From Streptosporangium brasiliense (GTDB taxonomy: Bacteria > Actinomycetota > Actinomycetes > Streptosporangiales > Streptosporangiaceae): 64,000 nt of DNA. Numbering within the stretch: position 1 is the stretch's first letter; every line of letters starts with the position of its first letter. The notes below the pieces were generated by a model, which saw nothing but the letters and a program-made list of their open reading frames with translations, made no database searches and was not told where the DNA came from. This document shows, piece after piece, positions 49,785-58,311 of this stretch. The translations under genes and the position numbers were made by a program. The stretch covers positions 5,146,001-5,210,000 of the forward strand of contig NZ_JAUSRB010000002.1 in the NCBI RefSeq assembly GCF_030811595.1. Direction: 5' to 3'.

Positions 49785-50336
49785 ATGAACGAAGAGCCAG
49801 CGGCGCAGCACGGGGCAGGGACGCCGGACGCGTTCGAAAGACTCTGGACTCCTCATCGGATGGCCTACATCAAGGGGACGAACAAGCCGACCGGCCCGGG
49901 TCCGGGCGACGGCTGCCCGTTCTGCGAGATCCCCAAGCTGAGCGACGAGGAGGGGCTGATCATCGCCCGCGGCGGCTCGGTCTTCGCGGTGCTCAACCTC
50001 TACCCGTACAACTCCGGCCACCTGATGGTCTGCCCCTACCGGCACGTCGCGGACTACGCCGACCTGGACGACGGCGAGACCGCCGAGCTCGCCGACTTCA
50101 CCAAGCGGGCGCTGGCCGCCCTGCGCAAGGCCAGCGGCGCGCAGGGCTTCAACGTGGGCATGAACCTCGGCGGCGTGGCGGGCGCGGGCATCGCCGCCCA
50201 CCTGCACCAGCACGTGGTGCCCCGCTGGGGCGGGGACACCAACTTCATGCCGGTGGTCGGCCACACCAAGGTGCTGCCTCAGCTGCTCCGCGACACCAGG
50301 GAGCTGCTGGCCGACTCCTGGCCCGCCTCGCCGTAG
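49785..50336 (+). CDS. HIT-domain nucleotide hydrolase/phosphorylase
   Basis: A 183-aa protein starting MNEEPAAQHGAGTPDAFERLWTPHRMAYI. The HIT triad is AAHLHQHVVPRWGGDTNF, and a CPFCEIP zinc-type segment lies near residue 46. The length and WTPHRMAYIK start match actinobacterial AP4A phosphorylase-like HIT proteins, which sit next to pgsA in mycobacteria. Here pgsA is 6 kb away. It may be leaderless. It overlaps the convergent membrane protein by 58 bp. Confidence 0.88.
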   Translation: MNEEPAAQHGAGTPDAFERLWTPHRMAYIKGTNKPTGPGPGDGCPFCEIPKLSDEEGLIIARGGSVFAVLNLYPYNSGHLMVCPYRHVADYADLDDGETAELADFTKRALAALRKASGAQGFNVGMNLGGVAGAGIAAHLHQHVVPRWGGDTNFMPVVGHTKVLPQLLRDTRELLADSWPASP

Positions 50337-52396
50337 CCCACCGTGCCGTCGCGTAGGGCCTTGAGGCCCACCGACAGCATGAGCGGCACGCCCAGGGCCA
50401 GCGCCATCGACAGCACGGCCGCGCCCGAGTCGTTGACCAGCATCCCCACCACCCCGCTGACCAGGGTGCCGATCAGGCCGGCCTGCAGGGCGGGGGAGTG
50501 GGCGAACGCGGCGGGCAGCACCCCGGCGCTGGCCGCCCCGGGCCGCAGCAGCGCGTAGACCAGGAACGCGACCGCGGCGATCACGATCGGCATCAGGTTG
50601 GGGCTGAGCAGCGTCCCCAGCATCGCGCCCAGCTTGCGGCCGATGACCTCCATCGCCTCGCCGGTGAACACCTGGCCGACGAAACGGCCCAGGTGCGTCT
50701 GGGAGCCGGGCGGGCGCCGGTAGTCGAGGTAGGCGATGGCCATCACGGTGACGCCGCCCACCACGCAGAACGCGCCCAGCTTGACGATCGAGACCCGCCT
50801 GCCCGCGATCAGCAGCGCGGTCACCGCGATGCCGGGCACGAAGGCGATCACGCCGCCGAAGTCGCTGCCCACCCCCGGCCAGCCGCCCAGGATCATCGCC
50901 GAGCAGCCCATCACCGTCACGACGGCGACCGCCAGTGCCCTGCGGCCCCGGCCCGCCGGCCGGTGCGCGATCGTGGTGGCCAGCAGCAGCACCGAGGTGG
51001 CGAAGAGGGCGAAGGGGATGTTGCCCAGGCCGTAGTAGCGCGCGCCGACCACTGCGGTGTAGCCCATCACGCTGTTGAGCTGCAGGGTGGTCCCCGTCAG
51101 CAGGTCACCGGCGAGCACCGCCGCGGTGACCCCCGCCACGACGGCCAGCGGCCCGAGCGGGCGGCGCCGCCAGGGGCCGGCCAGGGCCAGCGCGGCCAGC
51201 GCGAGCGCCAGGACGACGATCCCGCCGACCAGGGCGGCCACCGGCGCCCCGCCGCGGTGCCAGGGGGTGAGGTTGACCAGGTAGGTCGACACGGGCACGG
51301 ACGCGAGCGCCAGCGCGGCCACCCGGATCCCGCCGAGCCCCCGCCTGCGGCGCATCAGCAGGAACGCGGTCAGGTAGAAGACGACCTGGAGCACCGCGAC
51401 GGTGGTGAAGAAGATCCCGCCCACCCGCCTGACCGTCTGCCCGGCCACGTCGGCGTCGACCAGCCCGGCCTTGGCCGCCTCCGTGCCGCCGGTCCGGTCC
51501 CCGCCCGCCTGCCAGGGCGCGCCGACCACGGAGGGCGGCGTGGGGATGCCCGCCGCCGCGAGCATCGTGGCGGTGATGTCCGGCAGGATCGTGATGTCCG
51601 CGCGGTGCGTGGAGGCCGCCCCCAGGGACCGGCCCGAGGCGTCGGCGGCGCGCATCATGGCCACCCGCAGGTGCGGCACCGGCCCGTGGTCGGCCAGCCC
51701 CGCCAGCAGCACGGTGGTGTCCCCGGGCAGCGCGTCCAGCACCGCCCCGGCCTTGGCGTCGGCCAGCCGCAGCGCGTCCGCCCGCTGCCCGGCGGTGAGC
51801 GCCTCCTCGGCCTCGGGCAGCCGCCCGCCGGCCACGTACGGCGTGATCAGGTCGTCGACGTCCACGGCGATCACCCGGCACTCGGTGAGCGCGCCCGGAG
51901 CGATCTGCGCGGGGGAGGGGGCGTAGTGGTCCACCTTCCCCGCCCGGTCGGCCAGCGCCAGCGCGGCGCCGGGGCCGACCGCGAGCGTGCACTGCCCGGC
52001 GGCGTGCACCGCCTCGCCGAGCGTCCCGGCGTTCTTCTGCCGGGCGACCTCGTGCAGGTAGGCGTAGCCGGGGATGACCGCGCCGGCCGTGCCGGGGTCG
52101 GGCGCCGGCGGGAGCCCGCAGCCGTAGCCGACCGCCGACCTGGTCCCGGCCGACACCGTCAGCCACCCGTCATAGGGGCAGGTCACCCGGCCGACCGCGC
52201 GGACCGACAGCGAGCCGAGCGCGCTCTGGCCGGCCAGCCGCCACAGGTTGGGGGTGCCCTCGGGGCTGAGGTCGCTCCACTGCAGGCCGGGGACGCCGAT
52301 CAGCGCCACCCGCCCGCCCGCGGATGCGTCGGCCTGCGCCGCCGCCGGCCAGAACACACTCAGGACCAGCGCAAACGCGGCAAGCGTCCGCCTCAC
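50279..52396 (-). CDS. Large membrane protein with an N-terminal phosphatase-superfamily-like region
   Basis: A 705-aa protein. GTG 52396 is chosen because GGGGAGG lies 6 nt upstream; it starts MRRTLAAFALVLSVFWPAAAQA, a signal peptide. Residues ~25-290 are extracytoplasmic and resemble an alkaline-phosphatase-like fold (VALIGVPGLQWSDL, TTVLLAGLADHGPVPHLRVAMM). Residues ~320-690 hold about ten membrane helices. The product is probably a membrane-anchored hydrolase or transferase, but I cannot name it. Its 3' end overlaps the HIT gene. Confidence 0.7.
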   Translation of the reverse strand: MRRTLAAFALVLSVFWPAAAQADASAGGRVALIGVPGLQWSDLSPEGTPNLWRLAGQSALGSLSVRAVGRVTCPYDGWLTVSAGTRSAVGYGCGLPPAPDPGTAGAVIPGYAYLHEVARQKNAGTLGEAVHAAGQCTLAVGPGAALALADRAGKVDHYAPSPAQIAPGALTECRVIAVDVDDLITPYVAGGRLPEAEEALTAGQRADALRLADAKAGAVLDALPGDTTVLLAGLADHGPVPHLRVAMMRAADASGRSLGAASTHRADITILPDITATMLAAAGIPTPPSVVGAPWQAGGDRTGGTEAAKAGLVDADVAGQTVRRVGGIFFTTVAVLQVVFYLTAFLLMRRRRGLGGIRVAALALASVPVSTYLVNLTPWHRGGAPVAALVGGIVVLALALAALALAGPWRRRPLGPLAVVAGVTAAVLAGDLLTGTTLQLNSVMGYTAVVGARYYGLGNIPFALFATSVLLLATTIAHRPAGRGRRALAVAVVTVMGCSAMILGGWPGVGSDFGGVIAFVPGIAVTALLIAGRRVSIVKLGAFCVVGGVTVMAIAYLDYRRPPGSQTHLGRFVGQVFTGEAMEVIGRKLGAMLGTLLSPNLMPIVIAAVAFLVYALLRPGAASAGVLPAAFAHSPALQAGLIGTLVSGVVGMLVNDSGAAVLSMALALGVPLMLSVGLKALRDGTVGYGEAGQESASSSLVSRSS

Positions 52397-52515
52397 CGGT
52401 GACCTCCCCAGACCTCGCCCAAATGCTGGCACCGTAGGGGAACATTGTCCCTCCGTCCAGCGGATCCGATGATCGGCCCGGTGCCGGGCGCGCCGGGGCC
52501 CGGCGCCGGCTCACC

Positions 52516-54114
52516 TCAGGGGGCGGCCTTGACCGGCGCGCTCTCGTTGTGCAGGCGGTCGAGGGAGGTGACGAGATAGGCGCCGCCGCCCGCGGCGGCG
52601 AAGGTCTGGCGCTCGCCGCCCGCCGCGGGCACGACCGCCACCAGGTTGCGGGCGTCGGCGGTGGCGCACTCGCCGACCTTGCCGGAGGGGATCTGGTAGA
52701 CCGCGTAGGAGCGGGCCCCGGCGGAGGACTTCCAGCTGAGCTCGGTGCCCTGGAGCCTTACCTCGGCGGGCTGGGCGGGGGCCTGGCCGCCGAGGTCCTT
52801 CATCAGGGGCAGCAGCGCCGGGTGGGAGTAGTGGCTCTTGACGATCCGGTCCAGCACGCCCAGCGGGTTGGTCAGCAGTTGCTTGGCGTTGAAGTAGATG
52901 TCGCCCTCGACCTGCTTGTGCTTGCGGTTCTGCGTGAGGTGGGAGGGCAGCTCGCCGGGGTCGGTCCAGGCGGGGGTGTCGGTGCTGCCCACCCGGTAGA
53001 GGGCCTGGCCGATGTAGAGCTGCACGCCGGTGCCCTTGACCTCCTTGGCCCACCACGGCATCAGCACGTCGTAGTCGGCGGCCTTGAACCCGCGCGGCCA
53101 GTAGAGCTGCGGCGCCACGTAGTCGACGGTGCCCTTGCGGATCCAGTGCCGGGCGTCGGCGTAGATGGCGTCGTAGGCGGACATGCCGCCGGTGGCCGAG
53201 CCGGTGGGGTCCTCGGACTTGTTGCGCCAGATCCCGAACGGGCTGATGCCGAACTTCACGTACTGCTTGGTCTCGTGCACGGCCTTGTCGACCTGGGCGA
53301 TCAGCTTGTTGACGTTGCCGCGCCGCCAGTCGGCCAGGCTCTCGCCCTTGCCGTACTTGCGGTAGGCGGCGCCGTCGGCGAACTGCGCGCTCCCGGCCGG
53401 GTAGGGGTAGAAGTAGTCGTCGAAGTGGACGCCGTCGACGTCGTAGCGCTGGACGACGTCCTTGACGACCGCGGTGACGTGGTCGCGGACCGCGGGCAGG
53501 CCCGGGTTGTAGTAGACCAGGCCCGCGTGCTTGACGATCCAGTCGGGGTGGACGCGGGCCGGGTGGCCAGCCGGGAGCTTGTTCACCTCGCCGTCGTAGG
53601 AGGCGCGGTAGGGGTTGAACCAGGCGTGGAACTCCAGCCCGCGCTTGTGGGCCTCGGCGACCAGGAAGGGCAGCGGGTCCCAGCCGGGGTCCTTGCCGGC
53701 CCGCCCGGTCAGATACTGCGACCAGGGCTCCAGCGCCGACTTGTAGACGGCGTCGGAGGCCGGGCGGACCTGGACGAACACCGCGTTGAGCCGGCGCTTG
53801 ACCGCGCTGTCGAGGATCCTGGTGTATTCGGCCTGCTGCTTGGCGACGGACAGGCCGGTCCGCGAGGGCCAGTCGATGTTCTTGACCGTGGCGATCCAGA
53901 CGCCGCGCAGCTGCCGCTTGGGATAGGCCGCCCTGGGCTTGCACGACGCGGGCGCGGCGGTCGCGGCCCGGTCGGAGGGCGCGGCGGTCGCGGCGGGCAC
54001 GCGCTTGTGGGCCGTGGGCTTGGTCACCGCGGCGTCCGGGCCGAAGGCGTAGGCGGCGCCGGTGGTGGCGACGGCGAGGACGGCGGCGGCGAGCAAAGGG
54101 CGTCCGGTTCGCAT
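52516..54114 (-). CDS. Secreted glycosyl hydrolase-like protein (GHL10 family)
   Basis: A 532-aa exported protein, signal peptide MRTGRPLLAAAVLAVATTG. The GHL10 barrel starts at ~68 with QLRGVWIATVKNIDWP; further marks are AVFVQVRPASDAVYKS, LEFHAWFNPYR, GVHFDDYFYPYP and YVKFGISPFGIWRN. The C-terminal ~100 residues form a small beta domain. These proteins act on cell-wall or exported glycans. Upstream there are symmetric motifs that may be regulator sites. Confidence 0.85.
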   Translation of the reverse strand: MRTGRPLLAAAVLAVATTGAAYAFGPDAAVTKPTAHKRVPAATAAPSDRAATAAPASCKPRAAYPKRQLRGVWIATVKNIDWPSRTGLSVAKQQAEYTRILDSAVKRRLNAVFVQVRPASDAVYKSALEPWSQYLTGRAGKDPGWDPLPFLVAEAHKRGLEFHAWFNPYRASYDGEVNKLPAGHPARVHPDWIVKHAGLVYYNPGLPAVRDHVTAVVKDVVQRYDVDGVHFDDYFYPYPAGSAQFADGAAYRKYGKGESLADWRRGNVNKLIAQVDKAVHETKQYVKFGISPFGIWRNKSEDPTGSATGGMSAYDAIYADARHWIRKGTVDYVAPQLYWPRGFKAADYDVLMPWWAKEVKGTGVQLYIGQALYRVGSTDTPAWTDPGELPSHLTQNRKHKQVEGDIYFNAKQLLTNPLGVLDRIVKSHYSHPALLPLMKDLGGQAPAQPAEVRLQGTELSWKSSAGARSYAVYQIPSGKVGECATADARNLVAVVPAAGGERQTFAAAGGGAYLVTSLDRLHNESAPVKAAP

Positions 54115-54171
54115 GGTTCCTCAGTGTGGCATCGGGACCGTGGTGCTTCGGCCGGAAAAAAGAAATCGTTT

Positions 54172-54197
54172 CGTGACGTCACCGTTACTTGGGTAAC
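54172..54197. promoter_or_regulatory. Two adjacent palindromic motifs upstream of the GHL10 gene
   Basis: GTGACGTCAC (54173-54182) is a perfect 10-bp palindrome and GTTAC TTGG GTAAC (54184-54197) is a second symmetric element directly beside it. They lie 60-85 bp upstream of the GHL10 ATG at 54114. Spacing suits tandem binding of a dimeric regulator. Confidence 0.45.
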
Positions 54198-54202
54198 TTT
54201 TT

Positions 54203-54234
54203 GGGAGGCGTGATCCGGACGGTTCACGCCTCCC
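54203..54234. terminator. 11-bp hairpin at the end of the EF-G-like gene
   Basis: GGGAGGCGTGA (54203-54213) pairs with TCACGCCTCCC (54224-54234) around a 10-nt loop, 10 bp beyond the EF-G-like stop. There is no U-tract on the minus strand, so termination is likely but not certain. Confidence 0.55.
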
Positions 54235-54243
54235 GACGGACGA

Positions 54244-56376
54244 TCAACCGGCGACCTTGTCCACCAGATGGGGCGGGAGCGGTTCGTAACGCAGGAAGGT
54301 GCGCTGGAAGGTCCCCGTGCCGTGTGACATCGATCTCAGGTCGATGGCGTAGCGGGTGATCTCCAGCTCGGGCACCTCGGCCCGGACGAGGGTGCGGCCG
54401 ACGCCGACCTGCTCGGTGCCCAGGACCCGACCCCGGCGCGACGACAGGTCGGACATCACCGCGCCGACGTGGTCGTCGGAGACCAGCACGGCCACCTCGT
54501 CGACCGGCTCCAGCAGCAGGGTCGGCACCTTCGCCGCGGCCTCCTTCAGCGCGAGCGCCCCGGCGATCTGGAAGGCCATGTCGGATGAGTCGACCGAGTG
54601 GGCCTTGCCGTCGTACAGCGTCACCCGCACGTCCACCATGGGGTATCCGGCCACCACGCCGCGCTGCATCTGGGTGCGCACGCCCTTCTCCACCGAGGGG
54701 ATGAACTGGCGCGGCACCACACCGCCGACGATCTTGTCCACGAACTCGAAGCCTCCGCCCGAGGGCAGCGGCTCGACCTCCAGGTGGCAGATGGCGTACT
54801 GCCCGTGGCCGCCGGTCTGCTTGACGTTGCGTCCCAGGGCCTGGCAGCGGCCGCCGAAGGTCTCCCGGAGCGGGACCCGCAGGTCGACCTTCTCCACCTC
54901 GACGCCGTGCCGCTTGCTCAGCCGGTCCAGCAGGACGTCGGCGTGGGCCTCGCCCATGCACCACAGCACGAGCTGCCGGGTCTCGGCGTTGTTCTCCAGC
55001 CGGAGCGTGGGGTCCTCGGCGACCAGCCGCTGCAGGGCCAGGCCCAGCTTGTCGTCGTCGGCCTTGGACCTGGCCTGGATCGCGACCGGCAGCAGCGGAT
55101 CGGGCATCGTCCAGGAGGTCATCAGCAGTGGCCGGTCCTTGTCGGAGAGGGTGTCGCCGGTCTCCGCGCGCGACAGCTTGGCCACCGCGACGATGTCGCC
55201 GGCCACGCATTTGGCGGTCGTCCGCTGGAGCTTGCCCAGGGGGGAGGACAGCGCGCCGATGCGCTCGTCCACGTCGTGGTCCTCGTGACCGCGGTCGGCC
55301 ATCCCGTGCCCCGAGACGTGCACGGTCATGTCGGGGCGCAGCGTCCCGGAGAACACCCGCACCAGGCTGATCCGGCCCACGTAGGGGTCGCTGGTGGTCT
55401 TGACCACCTCGGCGACGAGCGGTCCGTCGGGGTCGCAGGTGATGCCGGCGACCGGTTCGCCGTCGATCGAGGTGATCTCCGGCAGCGGGTGCTCCAGAGG
55501 AGAGGGGAATCCCTGGGTGATGAGTTCGAGGACCTCCATCGCGCCCACCCCGGCCCCGGTGGCCAGCACCGGGTAGAAGCCGCCGCGCGCGACCGCCTTC
55601 TCCAGGTCGTCGATGAGGACCTTGGTGTCGATGTCCTCCCCGGAGAGGTAACGGTCCATCAGGGACTCGTCCTCGCTCTCCTGGATGATCCCCTCGATCA
55701 GGGCGCCGCGGTACTGCTCGATCTGGTCCTGGTAGGAGGGCCCAGGGGCGTTCTCGCTGCGGGAGCCGGTGGCGTAGTTGTAGAACTTCTGGGTCAGCAG
55801 CCCGATCAGGCCGTTCATCCGGCCGTTGGTGACCACCGGGAGATACAGCGGGGCCACGCCCTCGCCGAAGAGGTCCTGGCAGGCGGCGAGGGCCTCCTCG
55901 AAGTCGGCTCTCTGGTGGTCGATCTTCGTGATCACGACCGCCCGCGGCATCCCGACGGTCGCGCACTCCTCCCACAGCATCCGGGTCAGGCCGTCCACGC
56001 CCTCGGACGCCGAGACCACGAACAGCGCCGCGTCGGCCGCGCGCAGCCCGGCGCGCAGGTCGCCGACGAAGTCGGCGTAGCCGGGGGTGTCGAGCAGGTT
56101 GATCTTGATGTCGTTGTGGACCAGCGGGGCCACGGTCAGGTTCACCGAGCGCTGCTGGCGCACCTCCACCTCGTCGAAGTCGCTGACGGTGCTGCCGTCC
56201 TCGACCCGGCCGGGCCGCTGGACGGTCCGGGTGGCGGCCAGGAGCGCCTCCACCAGAGTCGTCTTCCCCGCACCGGAATGGCCGACCAGCACGACGTTCC
56301 TCACCATGTCCGGCCGGTCGGCCGCAGGCGCCCTCCCCGCGGCTCCCGCTGCCCCGCCGGTTGCTTTCTCTGCCAC
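54244..56376 (-). CDS. EF-G-like translational GTPase
   Basis: A 710-aa GTPase; GTG start at 56376 with GGGAGG 4 nt upstream. G1 is GHSGAGKTTLVEALL, G3 is DTPGYADFVGDLRAGLRAAD, G4 is ITKIDHQ where classical EF-G has NKxD, then domain II, IV (GGHGQYAICHLEVEPLP) and V. Starts with a short Ala/Gly-rich stretch. It is a paralogue (EF-G2 type), not the main fusA, which normally sits with rpsL/rpsG. It may act in ribosome recycling or stress, as proposed for such paralogues. Confidence 0.85.
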   Translation of the reverse strand: MAEKATGGAAGAAGRAPAADRPDMVRNVVLVGHSGAGKTTLVEALLAATRTVQRPGRVEDGSTVSDFDEVEVRQQRSVNLTVAPLVHNDIKINLLDTPGYADFVGDLRAGLRAADAALFVVSASEGVDGLTRMLWEECATVGMPRAVVITKIDHQRADFEEALAACQDLFGEGVAPLYLPVVTNGRMNGLIGLLTQKFYNYATGSRSENAPGPSYQDQIEQYRGALIEGIIQESEDESLMDRYLSGEDIDTKVLIDDLEKAVARGGFYPVLATGAGVGAMEVLELITQGFPSPLEHPLPEITSIDGEPVAGITCDPDGPLVAEVVKTTSDPYVGRISLVRVFSGTLRPDMTVHVSGHGMADRGHEDHDVDERIGALSSPLGKLQRTTAKCVAGDIVAVAKLSRAETGDTLSDKDRPLLMTSWTMPDPLLPVAIQARSKADDDKLGLALQRLVAEDPTLRLENNAETRQLVLWCMGEAHADVLLDRLSKRHGVEVEKVDLRVPLRETFGGRCQALGRNVKQTGGHGQYAICHLEVEPLPSGGGFEFVDKIVGGVVPRQFIPSVEKGVRTQMQRGVVAGYPMVDVRVTLYDGKAHSVDSSDMAFQIAGALALKEAAAKVPTLLLEPVDEVAVLVSDDHVGAVMSDLSSRRGRVLGTEQVGVGRTLVRAEVPELEITRYAIDLRSMSHGTGTFQRTFLRYEPLPPHLVDKVAG

Positions 56377-56572
56377 GTCGCCTCCCGCGTCGTTGCCGGA
56401 GCGCGGCCAGGTGCGGCCACACCCTCGGGTCCGCTGCCGCGTCCATACACCGCAAGGACGCGGTCTGTTCACCAAATACCCATGTGGCGGATATCACAAG
56501 AGGTCCAGGCCGATCCGCCTGCGGGGCGTTGGATACGCGCCCACATGCCGTTTGGCCTACGATCGGAGCGCG

Positions 56573-57190
56573 ATGCTGAAACTTCTGCGCCCCGCCGTCA
56601 CCCGAGTTCTGACCCCCCTGGGCAGGGCGCTTGCCCGCCGGGGGATCAGCCCCAACGTGGTCACCACGGTCGGCACGCTCGGCACCGTCGCCGCGGCCCT
56701 CTTCTTCTACCCCCGAGGAGACTTGTTCCCCGGCACGCTTGTGATCACGTTTTTCGTGCTGGCCGACCTTCTCGACGGGGTGATGGCCAGGATGACGGGG
56801 CCCGGCAGCGTCTGGGGCGCCTTCCTCGACTCCACCCTCGACCGGGTGGGCGACGCCGGGATCTTCTCGGGGCTGGCGATCTGGCTCACGGTGAGCGGCC
56901 AGTGGGTGCTGGCGGGGGTGGCACTGTTCTGCCTGGTCACCGGGGCGCTGGTGTCCTATGTCAAGGCCAGGGCCGAGGGCCTGGGCATGACGTGCGACGT
57001 CGGCATCGCCGAACGGCCCGAGCGCCTGGTCGTCGGGCTGGTCGCCACCGGCATCGCGGGTCTCGGCGTGCCCTACATCCTGGCGGCGGGGCTCTGGCTG
57101 CTCGCCGTCGCCAGCGCGGTCACCGTCGCCCAGCGCCTGCTGCACGTCCGCCGCCAGGCCGTCTCCGTCCCGCCCCAGACCCTCCGCTGA
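56573..57190 (+). CDS. pgsA: Phosphatidylinositol phosphate synthase (CDP-alcohol phosphotransferase)
   Basis: A 205-aa membrane enzyme with ATG 56573 and GGAG upstream. The CDP-alcohol motif DGxxARxxxxxxxxGxxxDxxxD appears as LDGVMARMTGPGSVWGAFLDSTLDRVGD. It is followed directly by the PatA-like acyltransferase and pimA, so it is the actinobacterial PIPS (gene called pgsA1 in mycobacteria) that makes phosphatidylinositol phosphate, the anchor for PIM synthesis. Confidence 0.9.
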   Translation: MLKLLRPAVTRVLTPLGRALARRGISPNVVTTVGTLGTVAAALFFYPRGDLFPGTLVITFFVLADLLDGVMARMTGPGSVWGAFLDSTLDRVGDAGIFSGLAIWLTVSGQWVLAGVALFCLVTGALVSYVKARAEGLGMTCDVGIAERPERLVVGLVATGIAGLGVPYILAAGLWLLAVASAVTVAQRLLHVRRQAVSVPPQTLR

Positions 57191-57201
57191 TCGGGAGAGC
57201 G

Positions 57202-58116
57202 ATGACCGACAAGCCGTCCCTGCAGGATCGTCTCGTCGCGGCCGGGTTCGGCGCCGGCTGGACGCTCGTGCCCCGCCTCCCCGAACGCCTCACCGCCTGG
57301 GCCTTCCGCGAGGCCGCCGACCGGCTGTGGAAGCGCCGCGGGGGGGCGGTGCTCCGGCTGGAGGCCAACCTCGCCCGGGTCAAGGGCGCCTCGCCGGGCG
57401 ATCCGGCGATCCGGGAGCTGAGCCGCGAGGGCATGCGCTCCTACTTCCGCTACTTCCACGAGGTGTTCCGGCTGCCCTCCATGTCCGCCGGGGAGATCCT
57501 CTCCCGCGTGCACGTCGTCGGCGACGGGCCGGTCTACGACAACCTCGCCAAGGGACGCGGCGTGATCCTGGCCCTGCCGCACATGGGCAACTGGGACCAC
57601 GCGGGCGCCTGGTTCGTCGCCAAGGGGCACCCGTTCACCACCGTCGCCGAGCGGCTCAGGCCCGAGTCGCTGTTCCACCGCTACACCGCCTTCCGCGAGG
57701 GGCTGGGCATGGAGGTGCTGCCGCTCACCGGCGGGGACGGCCACACCTTCGGCGTCCTGTCGCAGCGGCTGCGGGCCGGCCGGCCGATCGCGCTGCCCGC
57801 CGAGCGCGACCTGACCGCCAAGGGGGTCGAGGTGCAGTTCTTCGGCGCGGCCACGCGCATGCCCGCCGGGCCCGGCCTGCTGGCGGTGCACACCGGGGCC
57901 GCGCTGATCCCGGTGATCCCCTACTTCGAGGGGCGCGACTGGGGGCTGCACTTCCACGACGAGATCGCGGTCCCCGTCGAGGGCACCCGGAAGGAGAAGG
58001 CGGCCGCCGTCACGCAGGATCTGGCCACCGTCTTCGAGAAGGGCATCGCCGAGCGCCCCCAGGACTGGCACATGCTCCAGCGGCTCTGGCTCGAGGATCT
58101 GGAGCCGCGCGGATGA
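57202..58116 (+). CDS. Phosphatidylinositol mannoside acyltransferase (PatA type)
   Basis: A 304-aa lysophospholipid-acyltransferase-family protein, ATG 11 bp after pgsA ends. The catalytic HX4D motif is HMGNWD in GVILALPHMGNWDHAGAWF, with PAERDLTAKGVEVQFFG further on as the second motif. By context it acylates the mannose of phosphatidyl-inositol mannoside at the inner membrane face. Its stop overlaps a tiny repeat ORF by ATGA. Confidence 0.88.
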   Translation: MTDKPSLQDRLVAAGFGAGWTLVPRLPERLTAWAFREAADRLWKRRGGAVLRLEANLARVKGASPGDPAIRELSREGMRSYFRYFHEVFRLPSMSAGEILSRVHVVGDGPVYDNLAKGRGVILALPHMGNWDHAGAWFVAKGHPFTTVAERLRPESLFHRYTAFREGLGMEVLPLTGGDGHTFGVLSQRLRAGRPIALPAERDLTAKGVEVQFFGAATRMPAGPGLLAVHTGAALIPVIPYFEGRDWGLHFHDEIAVPVEGTRKEKAAAVTQDLATVFEKGIAERPQDWHMLQRLWLEDLEPRG

Positions 58117-58220
58117 GGCGCGGGCGGGCCCCGCGGGACATGCGCGAAGACCCGCGGGACATGCGCGAAGACCCGCGGGACATGCGCGAAGACCCGCGAG
58201 ACATGCGCGAAGAATGGTGA
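58113..58220 (+). CDS. Putative 35-aa repeat peptide overlapping the acyltransferase stop
   Basis: ATG 58113 overlaps the acyltransferase TGA by 4 bp. The product begins MRRGRAP and continues RDMREDP three times, then RDMREEW. The 7-residue units come from four 21-bp direct DNA repeats (58131-58214). It is charged and has no known domain. Possibly a spurious frame created by a minisatellite, but in-frame conservation and the coupled start are suggestive. Confidence 0.3.
   Translation: MRRGRAPRDMREDPRDMREDPRDMREDPRDMREEW
58131..58214. repeat. Four 21-bp tandem repeats between acyltransferase and pimA
   Basis: Copies start at 58131, 58152, 58173 and 58194. The first three are identical and the last differs slightly. 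The unit length is a multiple of three, so the reading frame of the small ORF is kept. Confidence 0.9.
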
Positions 58221-58227
58221 GGGGACG

Positions 58228-58311
58228 ATGCGGCGCGACCGGGCCCGGCGCGGCGAGCGCGGCGGAGCACGCCCTCCGCGGAGCGGGCGAGGGGTGGTGA
58301 GGGAGCGATGA
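58228..58311 (+). CDS. Putative 27-aa Arg/Gly-rich peptide overlapping the pimA start
   Basis: ATG 58228 has GGTGAGGGGACG before it, nearly the same as the sequence before the pimA ATG. Its TGA overlaps the pimA ATG (ATGA). The product is basic (MRRDRARRGERGG). It may be a duplicated leader; a real protein is doubtful. Confidence 0.25.
   Translation: MRRDRARRGERGGARPPRSGRGVVRER

Noticed and set aside
54224-57145. A 973-codon minus-strand frame across the EF-G-like and pgsA region
   Set aside because: Out of frame with the EF-G motifs and antisense to pgsA; no recognisable domain.
58131-58214. Possible CRISPR repeats
   Set aside because: 21-bp units without spacers; a simple in-frame minisatellite.
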